Source: a virus
IMG/VR virus record: IMGVR_UViG_3300045747_000143
Coordinates: 1-25,319 of that record
DNA: 25,319 nucleotides
Reading direction: 5' to 3' (one strand)
In this document: in pieces, positions 20,946-25,319 of the stretch
How the letters are laid out: each line of letters begins with the position of its first letter
Position numbering within the stretch: position 1 is the stretch's first letter
The notes under the pieces: generated by a model
What the model was told of the DNA's origin: nothing
The model's input: the letters and a program-made list of their open reading frames with translations, nothing else
Databases searched by the model: none
Made by a program: the position numbers and the translations under genes

Positions 20946-23900
20946 TGGGCACCGCACTTGACCAGATGCGGGCGCAGATCGATGCTGCCCGCGGCGCGCG
21001 CGGCGCGGCGCCGCTGACTGATGCGCAGTCCGGCATCACGCCGCTCGACCAGCTCAAGCAGCAGATCGATGCCGCGCGCCAAGCCGAGGAGCAGGGGCCG
21101 AAGGCACAGGGCCCGCTGGAGAACTTCGGCGCCGGCCTGCGCGCCGGCTTCGACAACCTCAAGGGCATGGGCTACGGGCTGGCCGCGCTGGCCGGCGACG
21201 CTGTCGGCTCTGACGAACTCCACAACTGGGGGATGGAGGGCTACAAGAACCAGCTCGACGAGGCCAGCAAGGAAGGCGTGCGCGTCGAGGGCATGCACAG
21301 CATCAAGGGCGTGCGCGACCTGATCGACTACACCGCGTCGATGGCCGGCGAGTCGATCCCGTCGCTCATGCAGATGGCGGCCGGCGGCGGTGTCGGCGGC
21401 GTCATTGCGAAGAAGATGGTCGCCCACCAGATCGAAGACACGCTCGTCAAGCACGGCGTCGAGTCCCTGGTCGAGAAGGGGCTCACGAAAGAGATGGCCG
21501 AGAAGGCGCTCAAGGGCGCCGTCGAGAAGCAGATGTTCGGCGCCGGCCTGGAGCACACCGTCCGCTCGGAGGCGCTCGGCGCCTCGCTCGGAGCGGCCGC
21601 GGCGAACTACCCGAACAACCTCGCGTCGATCTACGCCCAGATCAAGAGCGACCCGGCGGCGAAGGAAGCCATCCCGGAGGCGCTGGTCGGCGCGCTCGGC
21701 ATGTCCGTCCTGGAGGCCGCGCCGTTCGCGGCCGGCGCCAGCACGATCGCCAAGGCGGCGGTCGAGGCGCAGGCGAAGGGCGTCGCGAAAGAGAACCTGA
21801 TGAGCCTCGGCCAGCGGATGCTGCACGAGGCCCCGAAGATGGCGGCGATCATGGGCGGCACCGGCGTGGCTGAGACGGCCCTGACGCTCGGTCTGCACAC
21901 GATGGCGAACCCGAACTTCGACTGGAAGTCGCCGGACGCCCAGCAGCAGATGCTCGACGCCCTCGGCGGCGGGGCCCTGATGGGCACGCTGATGGGCGTC
22001 GGCACCGGCGGACTCGCGCACCTGATGAGCCGCAACGCGCGCATCGCCGCGCGCGCCAACGGCGAGGAGCTGCCGGAGACCGGCACGCTGAACACGACCG
22101 AGAACACGGGCGCGCCGCACCCGGCCGACATGCCGCCGGGCAACGCGGGCGACACCGCCCCGCCGCCGGGGGGCGGCGACACCAGTTCTGTGGACTCGTC
22201 CGCAAACCAGACTGCGCCTACGCCCCCGCCCGCACCGGCGCCGCGCATTCCCGGCCTCGACCTGATGGCGGACCACACCGGCGCCAAGTCGACGCTCATG
22301 AAGAAGATCGGCGAGGCGCTCTCCCCGGAGGAGAAGGCCGCGCTCAAGGCGCACTACGGCGTCACCTCGATCAAGGCCGCCGTCGACATGCACTTCGAGG
22401 ACCCGTCGCTCGCGGCGCGCACGAAGACCGGCAACTACACGCCGGAGGAACACGACACCGCGGAGCCGGATCGCTCGCACCAGTCGAGCGAGGTCGACGC
22501 GGAGGCGATGCACGAGGGCGCGCTCGGCGTCACGAACGAGGGCGTGCCGCTCCGGTTCATTGGGCAAGGCAACACGTACGCCGACGAGGAGTCAGGCGCC
22601 AAGCCATGGGCGCCCAGCAGCCACAACGCTCCGGGCGACGTCGGCGGCACCTCGACCCCGGTCAAGCTGCTGCAGGCACTCGGCGACAAGAACCCCGCGG
22701 GCATCGAGCACTTCATCCAGTCCGGCCTCGTCGAGCGCGACGAGAAGGGCAAGGTCAAGATCACGGATCTCGGCAAGGAGATGATCCGCCGCGTCGGGCT
22801 TGACGTGCCGGACCCGGACAGCACGCTGATGAAGAACAAGCGCGCGTACGAGGTTCTCAACGAGGGTATGGACTACACGCCGCACCAGCTTGAGTCTGGG
22901 CACTGGCTGCTCGCCGAGACTCCGAAGGACCTGATGTCGCCGATGATCGAGACGATGATGGAAGGCCGCAGCTCGGTCAAGCACGACCCAGTGACTGGAG
23001 CCGCTTACTTCAATAGCAAGGATCAGAAGATCCCGACGAGTGAAGTCGTCGGTCGCGAGATGAGCGAAGCTGCGCGGCAGGCGCGCGGCCACGACATTAA
23101 CGGGCGCGCGAAGCATAACCAGGACTTCCAGGTCTACAGCGACAAGAACCAGCGCCAGTGGGACGAGAAGTACACGCAGCGCGAGGCGGAGCTGATGCAT
23201 CAGGCGTCGCTCGCCGGCGGCGGCGAAGTCGACCGGAACACGGTCCGCGCGATGATCGAGCGCGAGCTGGGCCCGCGTCCGGGCTACGGCTTGGAGATGT
23301 CGCACGAGGACGGACAGCCGACGCCGGTCCGTGTACGGCTCAGTGCGCCGCACCTTACGCGGCTCGGCATCCGCCTGATGGACTCCAGCAAGTTCAAGCT
23401 CGACCCGCTGTCGCTGCGCAAGCGCGGGTTCATTCGCGGGGTCGACGAGGTTTCCCACCACCCGTGGCAGACGAAGGAAGACGAGAACGGCAAGCCGTAC
23501 AATCTCTACCTGAAGCACGACGTGCCGCGCGATCGGCACGGCAACGCAGTCATGGGCTCGGACCGGGTCATCTACGACAGCACCAACCGGGACACCAAGG
23601 AGCAGGACACGACGCACTGGCGCGATGTCGCCAAGCTGCCGAACAATACCGAGACCGCGAGCCGCGGCCGCTTTGCCGATGCGGGTGATGCGGGTATCTT
23701 CCATGAGGGCGACAGCACCCGCATGACACAGGATGCGCTGGCTCACGCACTCAAGAAGGAAGGCGGCGCGTTCGACGTTCTGGGCAGCGCGAAGAAGGCC
23801 GTCACCGCCGCGATGCACGAGTTCCGCAAGAGCACGCCGCTCGGCCAGAAGCTGGACCGCGGGCTGATCGATCTCTACAGCGCCCGCAAGAAGGCAGAAG

Positions 23901-25319
23901 CAAAGTACGGTACGAACTCGGAGGAGTACGTCAACCGCGACGCTGCGGTCCAGCACTACATCCATACGGTGATGGAGCCCGCCATGCGCAAGCAGGGCGA
24001 GTACGGACTGCTGTTCACAAAACGCGAGATCGCGTCTCGGAACGTCGGTCGGCTGCTCAGCGAGATGGATAAGCACGATCAGTCCCGCGGTCAGGTCAAC
24101 GATTACACGCCGGCCGGGCGCAAACCCGACCAGCACATGGAGAACATCCCGACCGAGTACGATCAGGCGAACAATCGTACCGAGCGCAGCATCACGATGG
24201 AGAAGGGCGAGGCGCTGCCTGACAGCGGCCCGACCCATGCTCCGCAGTGGCAGCCGCGGAACGCGGATGACATGGTTCATAAGGTCGCGACAGCCGTCAT
24301 GAAGATGACGGGCGTGAAGGGCGACACCCGCACGGTCCAGCTCACGCGCCAGGAACTGAGCGGCTTCGACAAGATGTCGACCGGCGGCCGCGCCAAGCTG
24401 GTCCGGGACCTGATCGGGTACGAGAGCATCGCCGACAAGTACGGCTCGCAGCAGGCAAGCCGCATTGCTGACCTCGTGACCGACAAGATCACGATGGGCG
24501 AGAAGGGCTTCTACGTCAGCCACGGCTCTGGCGACGATGCGTCCCACTTCATCTACATCGACCCGCGACTGAACCACGCGGAGCGCGTCGAGGCGGTCTC
24601 GCATGAGGTCGGTCACTTCGTCAAGGATCAGCACTACGCGGACGCCTCGGCCGAGACGAAGGACGCGCTGAACAAGGCGCACGCCGAATACACGGCGAAG
24701 TACAAGCTCAAGCCGCAGACGTTCGACGAGTGGATGGCGAACCAGTTCATCCACTGGGTCGCGAACACTGAGGCACCGCGCAACCTTGTCGAGAGCTTCT
24801 TCGCGAAGGGAGCGGCGTTCCTCCAGAAGCTGTGGAACTCGCTGGTCAAGACCCAGCGACTCACGCAGCCGTTCAAGGAGTGGATGGACGCAATCACGAA
24901 GAAGTCCAGCTTCGAGGAGCAGCTCCGCACGGGCGGCACGGGACGCAGCGACGCCGCGGCGTTCACCAGCCTGGGCCGGGTCTCGGAGCCCGGCTGGGAA
25001 GGCCTGCCGACTCGTGAGCAGCTTCACCTGCCGCCCAGCGCTCCGCCGGATGCGGCCGATCACTACCGCGTGCGCTATGACGTTGCAGACGGCCGCGTGC
25101 AGGGTCCGTCGAAAATTGATTGGGAACGCGGCGGCCGTCCGGTCCGCGAAGCGCAAGAGGCGCGCCGCTGGAACCGCGAGGAAGCACTGCGCGGCGGATC
25201 GAGCGGCATCACCGGCGCGAACTGGACCCCGGAGAAGTCGGCCAACCAAGCGATCGAGCACATGAAGGGGTGGATCAAGCGCTCCGCGAAACTGACCGAC
25301 CTCGCCAAGACGGTGAAGT
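20945..25319 (+). CDS. Giant internal virion protein with HExxH metalloprotease motif, 3' end missing
   Basis: ATG 20945 overlaps the previous stop (TAATG) and the frame is open for 1458 codons to the window edge; I read it through and found no stop or frameshift. The N-terminus has a duplicated unit, LDQMRAQIDAAR (5-16) and LDQLKQQIDAAR (35-46). Gly/Ala-rich hydrophobic segments at about 137-160, 239-272 and 336-361 could enter a membrane or form a channel. A Pro/Gly linker spans about 379-436. A long mixed region (to about 1200) is unrecognised. SHEVGHFVKDQH carries H1220, E1221, H1224 and a possible third zinc ligand H1230: an HExxHx5H arrangement with metzincin spacing. The context suggests the largest ejection protein, perhaps with a virion-carried protease domain. 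Family not identified. Confidence 0.8.
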   Translation, partial: MGTALDQMRAQIDAARGARGAAPLTDAQSGITPLDQLKQQIDAARQAEEQGPKAQGPLENFGAGLRAGFDNLKGMGYGLAALAGDAVGSDELHNWGMEGYKNQLDEASKEGVRVEGMHSIKGVRDLIDYTASMAGESIPSLMQMAAGGGVGGVIAKKMVAHQIEDTLVKHGVESLVEKGLTKEMAEKALKGAVEKQMFGAGLEHTVRSEALGASLGAAAANYPNNLASIYAQIKSDPAAKEAIPEALVGALGMSVLEAAPFAAGASTIAKAAVEAQAKGVAKENLMSLGQRMLHEAPKMAAIMGGTGVAETALTLGLHTMANPNFDWKSPDAQQQMLDALGGGALMGTLMGVGTGGLAHLMSRNARIAARANGEELPETGTLNTTENTGAPHPADMPPGNAGDTAPPPGGGDTSSVDSSANQTAPTPPPAPAPRIPGLDLMADHTGAKSTLMKKIGEALSPEEKAALKAHYGVTSIKAAVDMHFEDPSLAARTKTGNYTPEEHDTAEPDRSHQSSEVDAEAMHEGALGVTNEGVPLRFIGQGNTYADEESGAKPWAPSSHNAPGDVGGTSTPVKLLQALGDKNPAGIEHFIQSGLVERDEKGKVKITDLGKEMIRRVGLDVPDPDSTLMKNKRAYEVLNEGMDYTPHQLESGHWLLAETPKDLMSPMIETMMEGRSSVKHDPVTGAAYFNSKDQKIPTSEVVGREMSEAARQARGHDINGRAKHNQDFQVYSDKNQRQWDEKYTQREAELMHQASLAGGGEVDRNTVRAMIERELGPRPGYGLEMSHEDGQPTPVRVRLSAPHLTRLGIRLMDSSKFKLDPLSLRKRGFIRGVDEVSHHPWQTKEDENGKPYNLYLKHDVPRDRHGNAVMGSDRVIYDSTNRDTKEQDTTHWRDVAKLPNNTETASRGRFADAGDAGIFHEGDSTRMTQDALAHALKKEGGAFDVLGSAKKAVTAAMHEFRKSTPLGQKLDRGLIDLYSARKKAEAKYGTNSEEYVNRDAAVQHYIHTVMEPAMRKQGEYGLLFTKREIASRNVGRLLSEMDKHDQSRGQVNDYTPAGRKPDQHMENIPTEYDQANNRTERSITMEKGEALPDSGPTHAPQWQPRNADDMVHKVATAVMKMTGVKGDTRTVQLTRQELSGFDKMSTGGRAKLVRDLIGYESIADKYGSQQASRIADLVTDKITMGEKGFYVSHGSGDDASHFIYIDPRLNHAERVEAVSHEVGHFVKDQHYADASAETKDALNKAHAEYTAKYKLKPQTFDEWMANQFIHWVANTEAPRNLVESFFAKGAAFLQKLWNSLVKTQRLTQPFKEWMDAITKKSSFEEQLRTGGTGRSDAAAFTSLGRVSEPGWEGLPTREQLHLPPSAPPDAADHYRVRYDVADGRVQGPSKIDWERGGRPVREAQEARRWNREEALRGGSSGITGANWTPEKSANQAIEHMKGWIKRSAKLTDLAKTVK
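24602..24634 (+). other. Zinc-protease motif within the giant protein
   Basis: The codons give HEVGHFVKDQH (residues 1220-1230). HExxH is the zinc-binding and catalytic signature of zincin metallopeptidases. The histidine eleven positions from the first fits the metzincin spacing HExxHxxGxxH, although the usual Gly is Lys here. The segment before it (HFIYIDPRLNHAERVEAVSH) fits a strand-loop-helix as in such enzymes. Confidence 0.65.

Noticed and set aside
18675-20957. A 760-codon minus-strand frame opposite the 747-residue internal protein
   Set aside because: It mirrors the boundaries of the + strand gene almost exactly, has no ribosome site and shows Arg/Val/Leu-rich shadow composition.
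22592-25261. An 889-codon minus-strand open frame under the giant gene
   Set aside because: It is antisense to the continuous + strand frame with good codon pattern and HExxH motif. Composition is typical of an antisense shadow.

Overview
The window is a GC-rich segment of a tailed double-stranded DNA phage, most likely short-tailed (podovirus-like). It carries the packaging, head and tail modules and the start of an internal-virion (DNA ejection) module. Every confidently called gene except one truncated gene at the left edge lies on the + strand, in tight order with overlapping or nearly abutting stops and starts. I see no integrase, repressor, tRNA, CRISPR array or insertion sequence. The host cannot be named from the sequence; the codon bias only suggests a high-GC bacterium.

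Layout. (1) Positions 1-215 hold the 5' part of a leftward gene of unknown function. (2) Positions 216-717 are a roughly 500-base non-coding interval, rich in short inverted and direct repeats and containing an AT-rich island. It lies between the leftward gene and the packaging genes, so it is a candidate promoter/operator and packaging-start (cos/pac) region. (3) 718-4280 is the packaging block: an HNH nuclease, two small unknown proteins, the terminase small subunit and the terminase large subunit. The large subunit has an unusual N-terminal zinc-ribbon and basic extension. (4) 4336-9479 is the head block: P22-type portal, scaffold, N4-gp56-family (DUF4043-like) major capsid protein and a small probable decoration protein. 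A heavily structured 218-base leader precedes the capsid gene, and a strong composite terminator follows the capsid pair. (5) 9588-17064 is the connector and tail block: an unknown protein, two probable head-tail adaptors, a nozzle-like protein, a 1098-residue J-like tail fibre and a 62-residue protein. (6) 17123-25319 starts with a 45-residue single-pass membrane protein whose ribosome-binding site lies in a hairpin. Three probable internal virion proteins follow, then a giant ORF of at least 1458 codons that leaves the right edge still open and carries an HExxH zinc-protease motif.

Working together: HNH plus terminase cut and load DNA through the portal into a capsid built on the scaffold. 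Adaptors and nozzle close the head and form the short tail, and the fibre binds the host. The internal proteins probably exit first at infection and help DNA cross the envelope. The least expected features are the giant metalloprotease-motif protein, a covarying 3-base-loop hairpin present in two distant intergenic regions, a 19-base hairpin repeat found only between genes, and GTCAC-type repeats shared by the left intergenic region and the terminase linker.
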